Assembly: GCA_009777095.1 (NCBI GenBank)
Contig: WRMN01000001.1
Location: forward strand, 124,001-188,000
Reading direction: 5' to 3'
Origin: Bacteroidales bacterium
GTDB taxonomy: Bacteria > Bacteroidota > Bacteroidia > Bacteroidales > UBA932
DNA: 64,000 nt
The notes under the pieces were generated by a model. It saw only the letters and a list, made by a program, of their open reading frames with translations, was not told where the DNA came from and did no database searches. Below, one piece after another: positions 8,005-16,261 of the stretch. Numbering within the stretch: position 1 is the first letter of the stretch; the number at the start of each line of letters is the position of its first letter. The translations under genes and the position numbers were made by a program.

Positions 8005-10725
8005 TTATTTTCCGCTTTTAATAGCTGCGTGGGCGGCTGCCAATCGGGCAATAGGAACACGGAAAGGCGAACACGAGACATAAGTCATGCCCGAGTTAAA
8101 GAAGAATTCCACAGAAGCAGGGTCTCCACCATGCTCGCCGCAAACGCCCACTTTCAAATCAGGACGGTTTTTACGGCCGCGGTCTATACCCATTTGTACC
8201 ATTTCGCCAACGCCCTGTTGGTCTAAGGTGTTGAAGGGGTCGTTATCCAAAATTTTGTTATCAATATAATTATGGATAATGGCATTCACATCGTCGCGGG
8301 AGAAGCCAAAGGTCATCTGTGTTAAGTCGTTGGTTCCGAAAGAGAAGAACTCGGCTACCGAAGCAATTTCATCGGCCACCACACAGGCGCGCGGAATTTC
8401 AATCATGGTGCCGTACAGATAATCAATCTTTAGGCCGAATTTAGCTTCAACCTCTGCCTTCACCTTGTCGGCAATAGCTTTCTGGTGTTTTAATTCCAAT
8501 ACCGAAACAGTCAGCGGCACCATAATCTCTAATTTAGGATTACAGCCTTCTTTCATCAGTTCGGCAGTGGCTTCAAACAAGGCGCGGAATTGCGTTTCGG
8601 TAACTTCGGGATAAACAATGCCCAAACGAACGCCGCGTAAGCCCATCATCGGGTTTACTTCGTGCAAAGCCTCAATGCGGCTGTGGATTTCTTCAAAGGG
8701 CATGCCTTTCTCGTTGGCCAATTCACGCTGTTTATCTTCGGTTTGAGGTACAAATTCATGTAAGGGAGGGTCCATTAAGCGGAAGGTCAGGGGTTTGCCG
8801 TCCATTACCTTTAAGGTGCCTTTGGCTGCCTCGCGGATATAAGGTTCCAACTCTTTTAAAGCGGCTACGCGCTCGGCAGTAGTATTGGCCAAAATCATAT
8901 TACGCAATTTGGCTAAGGGCGCCTCGCTGTTTTTGCCGTAGAACATGTGTTCTATACGGAATAAGCCAATACCTTCGGCGCCGAAGCTAAGGGCGTTCTG
9001 AGCGTCTTCCGGCGTATCGGCATTGGTGCGTACACCCATGGTACGGTATTTATCGACAATTTTCATAAATTCCTGAAAACGAGGATTTTCCGTAGCATCA
9101 ATCATAGCTATTTCTTGATCATATACCCAGCCTTTAGTTCCGTTCAAGCTCAATAAATCGCCTTCCTTATATTCTTTGCCGGCAATTTTTATGCAGTCTT
9201 TGGCCAAGTCAATATGAATAGCATCGCAGCCTACAATGCAGCACTTACCCCAGCCGCGGGCTACTAAGGCTGCATGTGAAGTCATGCCGCCGCGGGCTGT
9301 TAATATACCTTCGGCAGCGCGCATTCCTTCCACATCTTCCGGATTGGTTTCTTCGCGAACCAAGATACATTTTTTATTAGCGCGGCTGTATTCAATGGCT
9401 TTTTCGCTGGTTAGGGCAATGATGCCTACCGCACCGCCCGGACCTGCGGGAAGGCCTTTGGCGATAACCGTATGCTTGGCTTCGCTTTTGCTGTCTAAAA
9501 TCGGGTGCAGCAATTCGTCCAACTGTGCAGGATTTACGCGCAATACTACAGTCTTCTCATCAATGCGGCCTTCGTGCAACATATCCAAAGCCATGTTCAG
9601 CGCAGCTACGCCGGTGCGTTTACCTACGCGACACTGCAACATATACAATTTGCCTTCCTGAATGGTAAACTCAATATCCAACATATCCTTATAAGCGTCT
9701 TCCAATTTGCAGCGAATGTCGAAAAGTTCTTTATAGGTTTCGGGCATCAGTTCTTCCATAGAAGCCAAATGCTTGTTTTGCTCGTTTTTCGTATCATTAT
9801 TCAAGGGACTGGGGGTACGAATACCGGCAACCACATCTTCGCCCTGGGCGTTGATGAGCCATTCTCCGTAAAACACGTCGGTTCCAATAGCAGGGTCGCG
9901 GGTAAAGGCTACGCCGGTGGCCGAATTGTCGCCCATATTGCCGAATACCATAGCTTGTACGTTTACGGCAGTTCCCCATTCGTCGGGAATGCCTTCGATA
10001 CGCCGATATGAAATCGCCTTTTTACCATTCCAACTCTTGAACACGGCTTTGATGCCGCCTTCCAATTGTGCGCGGGCATCGTCGGGAAATTCTACGCCTA
10101 AGCATTTTTTAACAATAGTTTTAAATTCATTGGCTAACTGTTCCAATTCCACTGCCGTAATTTCCGTGTCGGATTTATAACCGCGTTCATGTTTGAATTG
10201 GTCCAATTTTTCATCTAATATTTTACGAATACCTTTGCCTTCTGCGGGCTCCAAGCCTTCGGCTTTTTCCATAACCACATCGGCATACATCATGATTAAT
10301 CGGCGGAAAGAATCATACACAAAGCGGGGATTATTCGTTTTCTTAATCAACCCGGGTATCGTTTTGGTACTCAGACCTATATTTAAAACGGTATCCATCA
10401 TTCCCGGCATAGAACTGCGGGCGCCCGAACGGCAGGACAATAAGAGCGGATTATCAGGGTCGTCGTATTTTAAACCCATAGCCTTTTCAACTGCTTCCAT
10501 TCCTTTCCATACTTCATTCATCAATGTAGCAGGAAGTTGACAGTTGTTTTCGTAGTACTCGGTACAGCATTCCGTAGTAATGGTTAGTCCGGCGGGTACC
10601 GGTAATCCCAAGAGGCACATTTCGGCAAGGTTGGCGCCTTTGCCACCCAATAATTCTTTCATTTTTCCATTTCCATCGGCGGTTTTGTTGCCGAAGAAAT
10701 ACACGCGTTTCGTTGAATTTGACAT
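8005..10725 (-). CDS. ppdK: Pyruvate, phosphate dikinase
   Basis: The 906-residue protein matches the full-length enzyme, which interconverts pyruvate, ATP and phosphate with phosphoenolpyruvate, AMP and pyrophosphate. The ATP-grasp N-terminal domain (GNKTADGNGKMKELLGGKGA, SCRSGARSSMPGMMDTVLN), the phosphohistidine loop GGMTSHAALVARGWGK and the C-terminal PEP/pyruvate barrel with VGVCGEHGGDPASVEFF are all intact. In Bacteroidales it usually supports PEP-centred, pyrophosphate-linked glycolysis and gluconeogenesis. It is a single-gene unit with a near-consensus promoter and a strong shared terminator. Confidence 0.98.
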   Translation of the reverse strand: MSNSTKRVYFFGNKTADGNGKMKELLGGKGANLAEMCLLGLPVPAGLTITTECCTEYYENNCQLPATLMNEVWKGMEAVEKAMGLKYDDPDNPLLLSCRSGARSSMPGMMDTVLNIGLSTKTIPGLIKKTNNPRFVYDSFRRLIMMYADVVMEKAEGLEPAEGKGIRKILDEKLDQFKHERGYKSDTEITAVELEQLANEFKTIVKKCLGVEFPDDARAQLEGGIKAVFKSWNGKKAISYRRIEGIPDEWGTAVNVQAMVFGNMGDNSATGVAFTRDPAIGTDVFYGEWLINAQGEDVVAGIRTPSPLNNDTKNEQNKHLASMEELMPETYKELFDIRCKLEDAYKDMLDIEFTIQEGKLYMLQCRVGKRTGVAALNMALDMLHEGRIDEKTVVLRVNPAQLDELLHPILDSKSEAKHTVIAKGLPAGPGGAVGIIALTSEKAIEYSRANKKCILVREETNPEDVEGMRAAEGILTARGGMTSHAALVARGWGKCCIVGCDAIHIDLAKDCIKIAGKEYKEGDLLSLNGTKGWVYDQEIAMIDATENPRFQEFMKIVDKYRTMGVRTNADTPEDAQNALSFGAEGIGLFRIEHMFYGKNSEAPLAKLRNMILANTTAERVAALKELEPYIREAAKGTLKVMDGKPLTFRLMDPPLHEFVPQTEDKQRELANEKGMPFEEIHSRIEALHEVNPMMGLRGVRLGIVYPEVTETQFRALFEATAELMKEGCNPKLEIMVPLTVSVLELKHQKAIADKVKAEVEAKFGLKIDYLYGTMIEIPRACVVADEIASVAEFFSFGTNDLTQMTFGFSRDDVNAIIHNYIDNKILDNDPFNTLDQQGVGEMVQMGIDRGRKNRPDLKVGVCGEHGGDPASVEFFFNSGMTYVSCSPFRVPIARLAAAHAAIKSGK

Positions 10726-10764
10726 AGTTATATATGGTATTAATTTTTTTTATAAAATAAGTCG

Positions 10765-10795
10765 CAAAGATACTAAAAAAGGGATAAATTGCAAA
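10765..10795 (-). promoter_or_regulatory. Consensus Bacteroidetes promoter for ppdK
   Basis: On the minus strand TTTG (plus bases 10792-10795) is followed after exactly 19 bases by TATCTTTG (plus bases 10765-10772). This matches the Bacteroidetes TTTG-N19-TAnnTTTG pattern and leaves a leader of about 35 bases before the ATG at 10725. Confidence 0.8.
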
Positions 10796-10847
10796 ATGAA
10801 TTTTTAAACATATATAAAGAAATGTTAAACACAACGATATCGGACAA

Positions 10848-11069
10848 ATGAATATGTACATGGGCTATTTCGCCAAAGAAGAAAATGTCGAAGGCGACAA
10901 TCCTCCTATTGGCATCATTTTATCAAAAGAAAAAGACGAATTGTTGGTCGAATATGCTACTTATGGCCTGAACAGCCAACTTTTTGTATCAAAATACCAA
11001 CTGTATCTGCCCAATAGGGAAGGCCTCAAAAAATTGATAATACAACAATTAGAAACAGAGAAGGAATAA
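10848..11069 (+). pseudogene. C-terminal remnant of a DUF1016 (YhcG-like) PD-(D/E)XK nuclease
   Basis: The 73 residues contain DNPPIGIILSKEKDELLVEY and FVSKYQLYLPNREGL. These match, from memory of the family, the last third of DUF1016/YhcG nucleases (DNPTIGLILCK..., ASKYKLYLP). The full proteins are about 330-380 residues, so most of the gene, including the DUF1016 N-terminal domain, is missing. The reading frame runs without a break from the ATG at 10848 to the stop. It could be translated, but nothing suggests a functional short form. It is probably the scar of a lost acquired gene between ppdK and rfbD. Confidence 0.7.
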
Positions 11070-11125
11070 TATTGCGCCTATTTTAAAAAAAATTACTATC
11101 TTCGTACTCTGGATTTTTATTGTCT

Positions 11126-11998
11126 ATGAGCAAAAAAGTATTAATTACCGGTTGTAAGGGACAATTAGGCCGCGATTTACAGTCATGCGCGAAGTTTTAT
11201 ACCAACGTGCAAGCCTTATGTACAGACATAGACAGTTTAGACTTAACTCAATTGTCTGCTGTTCAGAATTATATAAATGAACACCAACCTGATGTTATTG
11301 TTAATTGCGCCGCTTATACCGCTGTGGACAAGGCTGAAGACGAGGAAGAGCAGGCTATACTGCTTAATGCTACGGCAGTAAAGCATTTAACAATTGCCGC
11401 ACGGCAGGTAAACGCCCTGCTTATACAGATTTCTACCGATTATGTGTTCGACGGAAAAAAACAGACGCCATATTTAGAAAGCGACTCGGTGAATCCGCAA
11501 TCGGCATACGGGCGCAGCAAGTTGATGGGCGAAGAAGCCGCCTTAGCTTATGAACATGCTATGGTAATTCGCACAAGTTGGCTGTACGCCGCTGAGGGCA
11601 ATAATTTTGTCAATACCATGCTTCGGCTCGGCGCCGAACGCAACGAGTTGAACGTAGTCGATGACCAACGCGGCACACCCACTTATGCTGCCGATTTGGC
11701 CGAAGCTATCCTGACCATCATTTCAAAAATCGACCATGGGGAAAAACCGTTTATGCCCGGCATTTATCATTACAGCAACGAAGGGGTTTGCTCTTGGTTT
11801 AATTTTGCACAACGAATTATGGCCTTAGGCCAAAGGTCCTGTGTTGTGCGTCCCATCAACAGCAGCGAATACCCTACCAAGGCTGTCCGACCACCTTACA
11901 GCGTACTAAGTAAAGAGAAAATAAAAACAATGTACGAACTTCGCATTCCGGCTTGGCCAGATGCTTTGGCACGTTGTTTTCTTAAAATTAAAACCTAA
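11126..11998 (+). CDS. rfbD: dTDP-4-dehydrorhamnose reductase
   Basis: The enzyme reduces dTDP-4-dehydro-L-rhamnose to dTDP-L-rhamnose, the last step of the rhamnose donor pathway. The Rossmann motif GCKGQLGRD is at the N-terminus, followed by NCAAYTAVDKAE, ISTDYVFDG and the SDR catalytic YGRSK. A TTG two codons upstream is also in frame, but the ATG at 11126 gives the standard N-terminus MSKKVLITG. Its length of 290 residues is usual. The rfbA, rfbB and rfbC partners are not in the window. The next gene, a phosphohexomutase, starts 20 bases downstream, so the two probably share a transcript for nucleotide-sugar supply. Confidence 0.93.
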   Translation: MSKKVLITGCKGQLGRDLQSCAKFYTNVQALCTDIDSLDLTQLSAVQNYINEHQPDVIVNCAAYTAVDKAEDEEEQAILLNATAVKHLTIAARQVNALLIQISTDYVFDGKKQTPYLESDSVNPQSAYGRSKLMGEEAALAYEHAMVIRTSWLYAAEGNNFVNTMLRLGAERNELNVVDDQRGTPTYAADLAEAILTIISKIDHGEKPFMPGIYHYSNEGVCSWFNFAQRIMALGQRSCVVRPINSSEYPTKAVRPPYSVLSKEKIKTMYELRIPAWPDALARCFLKIKT

Positions 11999-12017
11999 CT
12001 TTAAAACCCAAAAAATA

Positions 12018-13748
12018 ATGAACGAAATTGTTAAACAACGTGCAGCATTATGGCTCACAGGAAATTATGACGAAGAAACTAAGGCGCAGGTACAGGCTTT
12101 AATCGACGAAAATCCTAAAGAGTTAGAAGAGTCTTTTTATAAAAATTTGGAATTTGGAACCGGCGGATTACGCGGTATTATGGGGGTTGGCACCAACAGA
12201 ATGAATAAATATACCGTGGGAATGGCTACGCAAGGACTCTCGAATTATCTGAAAAAATCTTTTCCCGACCTTTCGGAAATTAAGGTGGCTATTGCTTACG
12301 ATTGCCGCAACAACAGCGCTTTCTTTGCCCAAATCACTGCCGATGTGTTTTCGGCCAACGGCATCAAAGTTTTTTTATTTGAGCAACTACGCCCCACCCC
12401 CGAACTGAGTTTTGCCATTCGTCATTTAGGCTGTCAAAGCGGCGTGGTAGTTACCGCCTCTCATAACCCTAAAGAATATAACGGCTATAAGGCTTATTGG
12501 AATGACGGGGCGCAGGTAACTGCTCCGCACGACGTCAACATTATTGCCGAAGTAGAAAAGATTACCGACCCAAGTATGGTGAAATTTGAAGGGGTAACCG
12601 CCAATATCAAACGCATAGGAAAAGACATTGATGAACTTTATTTAGAGAAGGTGCTGAGTATGGGATTGTCGCCGAAGGCAATAGCTGCTCATAACCAAGT
12701 GCGTATCGTATATACGCCCTTGCACGGCGCCGGAGTAACGCTTGTTCCGGAGGCGTTGCGCCGTAAAGGATTCACCAATATTATCCGCGTGCCGGAGCAA
12801 GATGTGAACGACGGTAATTTCCCGACTGTAGAGTCGCCCAATCCGGAAGAAGGTGCTGCGCTAAAAATGGCGATAGACAAAGCCGTTGCTTCCTGTGCCG
12901 ACATGGTAATGGCTTCCGACCCCGACGCCGACCGCGTAGGCATGGCCATTCGTAATGAGAAAAAAGAATTTATCTTAGTCAACGGTAACCAAACCGCTTC
13001 TCTACTCACTTATTACCTGCTGCGCCGTTGGAAAGAGTTAGGCAAAATCAAGGGGAATGAATATATCGTTAAAACCATTGTTTCTACCGACTTGATAAAG
13101 GTTTTGGCCGACCATTTCGGTGTAAAATGTTACAACGTATATACCGGCTTTAAATACATTGCCGGCGTAATTCGCGAACAGGAAGGTAAGAGTCTCTTTA
13201 TAGGCGGCGGCGAAGAAAGCTACGGTTATATGGTAGGCGATTTCGTGCGCGACAAAGACGCCATAGTTGTTTGCTGCACCTTGGCCGAAATAGCAGCTTG
13301 GGCAGCCTCTTTAGGAAAAACCATATATGACGTGTTGCTTGACATGTATGTTGAATTCGGCTTTTTTAAAGAACACCTCGTCCCTATAACTAAGAAGGGC
13401 AAGGACGGGCTGGAGCAGATACAGCAAATGATGGTTAAATTCCGTAAGGAGCCGCCGACAAGCATTGATGGCTCGCGGGTAGTCCTTATTCATGACTACA
13501 AAACTCAGGAATCTATTGACATGATTACCGATTTACGCTATTCGCTCAACATGGAAGAGGTATCCAATGTCTTGCAGTTTATCACGCAGGACGGCACAAT
13601 TGTCAGTGTACGCCCTTCCGGCACAGAGCCGAAAATCAAGTTTTATTTTGGCGTACGCGCAGAACTGAAGAACAAAGAAGACTATAACCGCATCAGCGCC
13701 GAATTAGATGCGAAATTTGAACGGATAAAGGCGGAAATGTGTGAGTAA
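12018..13748 (+). CDS. Phosphoglucomutase/phosphomannomutase family enzyme
   Basis: This 576-residue alpha-D-phosphohexomutase has the phosphoserine loop VVVTASHNPKEYNGYK, the metal loop ASDPDADRVGMA, the sugar loop GGGEESYGY and the phosphate-binding RPSGTEPKIKFYF, in the usual order. The length and the N-terminal WLTGNYDEETK place it with the long phospho-sugar mutases of Bacteroidetes and Firmicutes (PgcA-like), which mostly act on glucose 1-/6-phosphate. I start it at the ATG at 12018, just after the rfbD stop; an upstream in-frame start would overlap rfbD. It likely feeds glucose 1-phosphate into nucleotide-sugar synthesis. Confidence 0.93.
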   Translation: MNEIVKQRAALWLTGNYDEETKAQVQALIDENPKELEESFYKNLEFGTGGLRGIMGVGTNRMNKYTVGMATQGLSNYLKKSFPDLSEIKVAIAYDCRNNSAFFAQITADVFSANGIKVFLFEQLRPTPELSFAIRHLGCQSGVVVTASHNPKEYNGYKAYWNDGAQVTAPHDVNIIAEVEKITDPSMVKFEGVTANIKRIGKDIDELYLEKVLSMGLSPKAIAAHNQVRIVYTPLHGAGVTLVPEALRRKGFTNIIRVPEQDVNDGNFPTVESPNPEEGAALKMAIDKAVASCADMVMASDPDADRVGMAIRNEKKEFILVNGNQTASLLTYYLLRRWKELGKIKGNEYIVKTIVSTDLIKVLADHFGVKCYNVYTGFKYIAGVIREQEGKSLFIGGGEESYGYMVGDFVRDKDAIVVCCTLAEIAAWAASLGKTIYDVLLDMYVEFGFFKEHLVPITKKGKDGLEQIQQMMVKFRKEPPTSIDGSRVVLIHDYKTQESIDMITDLRYSLNMEEVSNVLQFITQDGTIVSVRPSGTEPKIKFYFGVRAELKNKEDYNRISAELDAKFERIKAEMCE

Positions 13749-13840
13749 TTTAAGGTGAAGAGTGAAACAATGAATACTTAGAAAAAACAGGGAAAGATAG
13801 AAGAAAGAATTTAGTAGCAAGGCTAACTAACAACTAATAC

Positions 13841-15226
13841 ATGGATAAGAGATTTTTACATAACAATGAAAAATTTCCTGAAATAGAAAGAAAAAAACTC
13901 ATTATCAGTATCGTATTAGGAGTTTTTTACTCGTTTATATTTTATTCATTTCTTTATCTTTCACGAGAAATACTCAGGTTCTTTTCCACTATAGATATAG
14001 AATATGATATTTATGTCTTATCCGACCAAGAGGTGAATTTTTATAACTTGTTTTTTGCTTATTTGTCTTTGATTTTTACGCAATCTTTTTGTTTTTCTTA
14101 TTGGTTTGGCAAGACCCGAAGACCATTTAAAAAAGTAAATATTCAAAAATCAGCCATAGTTAATGACCAACAATTTCTCAATATCTCTTTCTTGCTTTGG
14201 TTTTCCAGATTAGCAATTGTATATGCCTTATATATTGGAATTGAATCTACAGGTTATGCTTTCAGTTTTTACCCGAAATACAGCTACCTATTCATTATCT
14301 GCCTAATAGTCTTGTTTCTACAAACATGGGTTACAATAAGGCGGCTATACAGACGAAAAGCCTTGAAATGGATGTTAATTTCTGCTTCCATTATCTCGGT
14401 TTTGGCCTTCAGCTATTCAAGAATTAATTTAATTGATTATCAGTCAATAAATGAAATGGTTCTCGAGAGAAATATTGCGTATAAATATAAAATGGAATTA
14501 GTGGAAGTAAATACATGGGAAAAGTGCCCCCCTTCCCATATAAAAAATATTCACTTAGTTAATCAGCTGTCAGATAGCGGAAAATTACAACAACCCATAC
14601 ACTTTTTAAACGCTAATGAATTATCTTTTAATGATTTAGAGATGAATATAATACACATGAGTATAGAAGAACCTCTACATTTATACTCTTTACCATACTG
14701 TTATCGATTGTACGTTGATAAATCAATAAAGATGTCATTTGTTAATCGTCTGAAAAAAATAATGACAAATGTAGGACTTCCTTATGTACTCTGTCCCATT
14801 ATTCCTAAAAATCGAGAACATGACCAACGCTATTATCCCCATAGCTATTTCGTATGGTGGTTACAAAATCAGGAACTATATAAGAATATTGATTTAAAGC
14901 AATTTGAATTATTGTCTGTTTCATACGTTAATGATAGTATTCAGATGAATAACATTGTTTATGCTACTAACGACTTCTATTCAGAAATTAAACAACAAAT
15001 TGAAAAACATGACAATTATTTAGTCGCATTTTCAGTTGATGAAGATATGGCTTTTGCGGATTATATTTTTGTTTTGGACGAATTTAGAAGAGCGGTTAAA
15101 AGTATTAGAGACAAATATGCAATAAAAAATTATTCCAAAACATGCGAAATGTTAGAATCAGATGAATTTGAGATAGTTCGCAACAAAATACCATCTCGAT
15201 TAATGGAAATAGATACGTGTTGGTGA
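13841..15226 (+). CDS. AT-rich membrane protein of unknown function, ExbD-like C-terminal region
   Basis: I do not recognise this 461-residue protein as a whole. Hydrophobic segments at about residues 20-41, 69-90, 113-133, 146-165 and 177-195 suggest five membrane helices in the first 200 residues. The last 260 residues are soluble and charged. Near the C-terminus the stretch VSVDEDMAFADYIFVLDEF and then RRAVKSIRDKYAIKNYSK resembles in pattern the periplasmic C-terminal region of Bacteroidetes ExbD proteins; this is only a pattern judgement. Base composition is clearly richer in A and T than in both flanking genes, so recent acquisition is possible. It appears monocistronic. Confidence 0.6.
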   Translation: MDKRFLHNNEKFPEIERKKLIISIVLGVFYSFIFYSFLYLSREILRFFSTIDIEYDIYVLSDQEVNFYNLFFAYLSLIFTQSFCFSYWFGKTRRPFKKVNIQKSAIVNDQQFLNISFLLWFSRLAIVYALYIGIESTGYAFSFYPKYSYLFIICLIVLFLQTWVTIRRLYRRKALKWMLISASIISVLAFSYSRINLIDYQSINEMVLERNIAYKYKMELVEVNTWEKCPPSHIKNIHLVNQLSDSGKLQQPIHFLNANELSFNDLEMNIIHMSIEEPLHLYSLPYCYRLYVDKSIKMSFVNRLKKIMTNVGLPYVLCPIIPKNREHDQRYYPHSYFVWWLQNQELYKNIDLKQFELLSVSYVNDSIQMNNIVYATNDFYSEIKQQIEKHDNYLVAFSVDEDMAFADYIFVLDEFRRAVKSIRDKYAIKNYSKTCEMLESDEFEIVRNKIPSRLMEIDTCW

Positions 15227-15378
15227 GTAAAGATGTAACCATGGCTGTGTATAAAGACAACGGCTGAATTGGCTAAATAGCTGCTACTTAGAAGGTTGAT
15301 TTCAGGCGGAGCGACTAATTAATATGCAAAAATAACGGACAAGGCAGACATTGGTTTTTTGATATGCAAAAAAATGTT

Positions 15379-15386
15379 TATCTTTG
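15379..15386 (+). promoter_or_regulatory. -7 box for the outer-membrane protein pair
   Basis: TATCTTTG lies 58 bases before the TTG start at 15444. A TTTG at 15358-15361 is 17 bases upstream of it. The rest of the gap 15227-15443 shows no gene. Confidence 0.6.
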
Positions 15387-15443
15387 TAAGTCGAAAGACA
15401 AATTATTTGTACCACCTATATATTTAAAAACAATTAAAACATT

Positions 15444-16259
15444 TTGAGCAGTTATGTTACCACTCTAACTTGCCTGTTCCTCATTACCACCACTACCCTC
15501 GCTCAATCATGGAGCTACCAAGGGAGTCCTGCGTCCATGGGAATGGGAAACATTGCCACACTATCGACTGAGGTGTGGTCGGCACTGACGAATCCCGCCG
15601 GCTTGGGCTTATCGCCTGCCTTTAGTGTTGGGATTCAGCATGAACAGCGCTACCTGATGCCTGAACTAAGCATTAATGTGTTAGCGGCGAGCTTCCCCAT
15701 TTTGGGCGGAGGCTTGGGCTTCTATCTGTCCAATACTGGACTCGGCGATTATGGTGAAAACCGCGTCGGAGTTGCTATGGGACGCAAACTAAGCAAGGCC
15801 GTCAGCATCGGCGGCAGTATCGATTTTCACCTCCTCCGCTCTCCTGCCGACTACCCTAACAGTTGGGCTGTGAGTGCTAATGTCGGCTTTTATGCTCAGC
15901 CTGCAGAGGCCTTGTACTTAGGCCTTTACATTCGCAACGGCAGCTTTTCGCAGTTCAACAATGAGGCGTCCGACCCCTTGCCCATAGTCATGAACTGGGG
16001 GATTGGCTATAAGGTTCTGGATAATCTTTTGCTGTGTGCAGAGGTAGAAAAGGACCTTAGAATGCCGCTGCGGGTCAAGGCAGGCGCTGAGTATTACCCA
16101 GTTAAGGCTGTTGCTTTGCGGGCGGGAACGCTCTCGGCACCCTTTGAAACGCATTTCGGCATAGGCTTTATTTACAAGCGCTACCGCATTGATTTTGCCG
16201 TGCAGGAACACCCTGTCTTAGGCTGGTCGCCGCAATGTGCATTTACTATCATTTTTTAA
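15444..16259 (+). CDS. PorV/PorQ-like outer membrane beta-barrel protein
   Basis: A signal peptide (LTCLFLITTTTLAQS) is followed by a Gly- and aromatic-rich beta-strand pattern typical of small Bacteroidetes outer-membrane barrels. The segment SPASMGMGNIATLSTEVWSALTNPAGL, with its N-P-A-G-L, is the hallmark of the PorV/PorQ group, which handles type IX secreted proteins. No in-frame ATG precedes the signal peptide. The upstream in-frame stop at 15435 leaves only TTG at 15444 (or ATT at 15441) as start, which is uncommon here. The following gene starts 2 bases after the stop, so the two are one operon. A specific type IX role is inference. Confidence 0.75.
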   Translation: MSSYVTTLTCLFLITTTTLAQSWSYQGSPASMGMGNIATLSTEVWSALTNPAGLGLSPAFSVGIQHEQRYLMPELSINVLAASFPILGGGLGFYLSNTGLGDYGENRVGVAMGRKLSKAVSIGGSIDFHLLRSPADYPNSWAVSANVGFYAQPAEALYLGLYIRNGSFSQFNNEASDPLPIVMNWGIGYKVLDNLLLCAEVEKDLRMPLRVKAGAEYYPVKAVALRAGTLSAPFETHFGIGFIYKRYRIDFAVQEHPVLGWSPQCAFTIIF

Positions 16260-16261
16260 TT

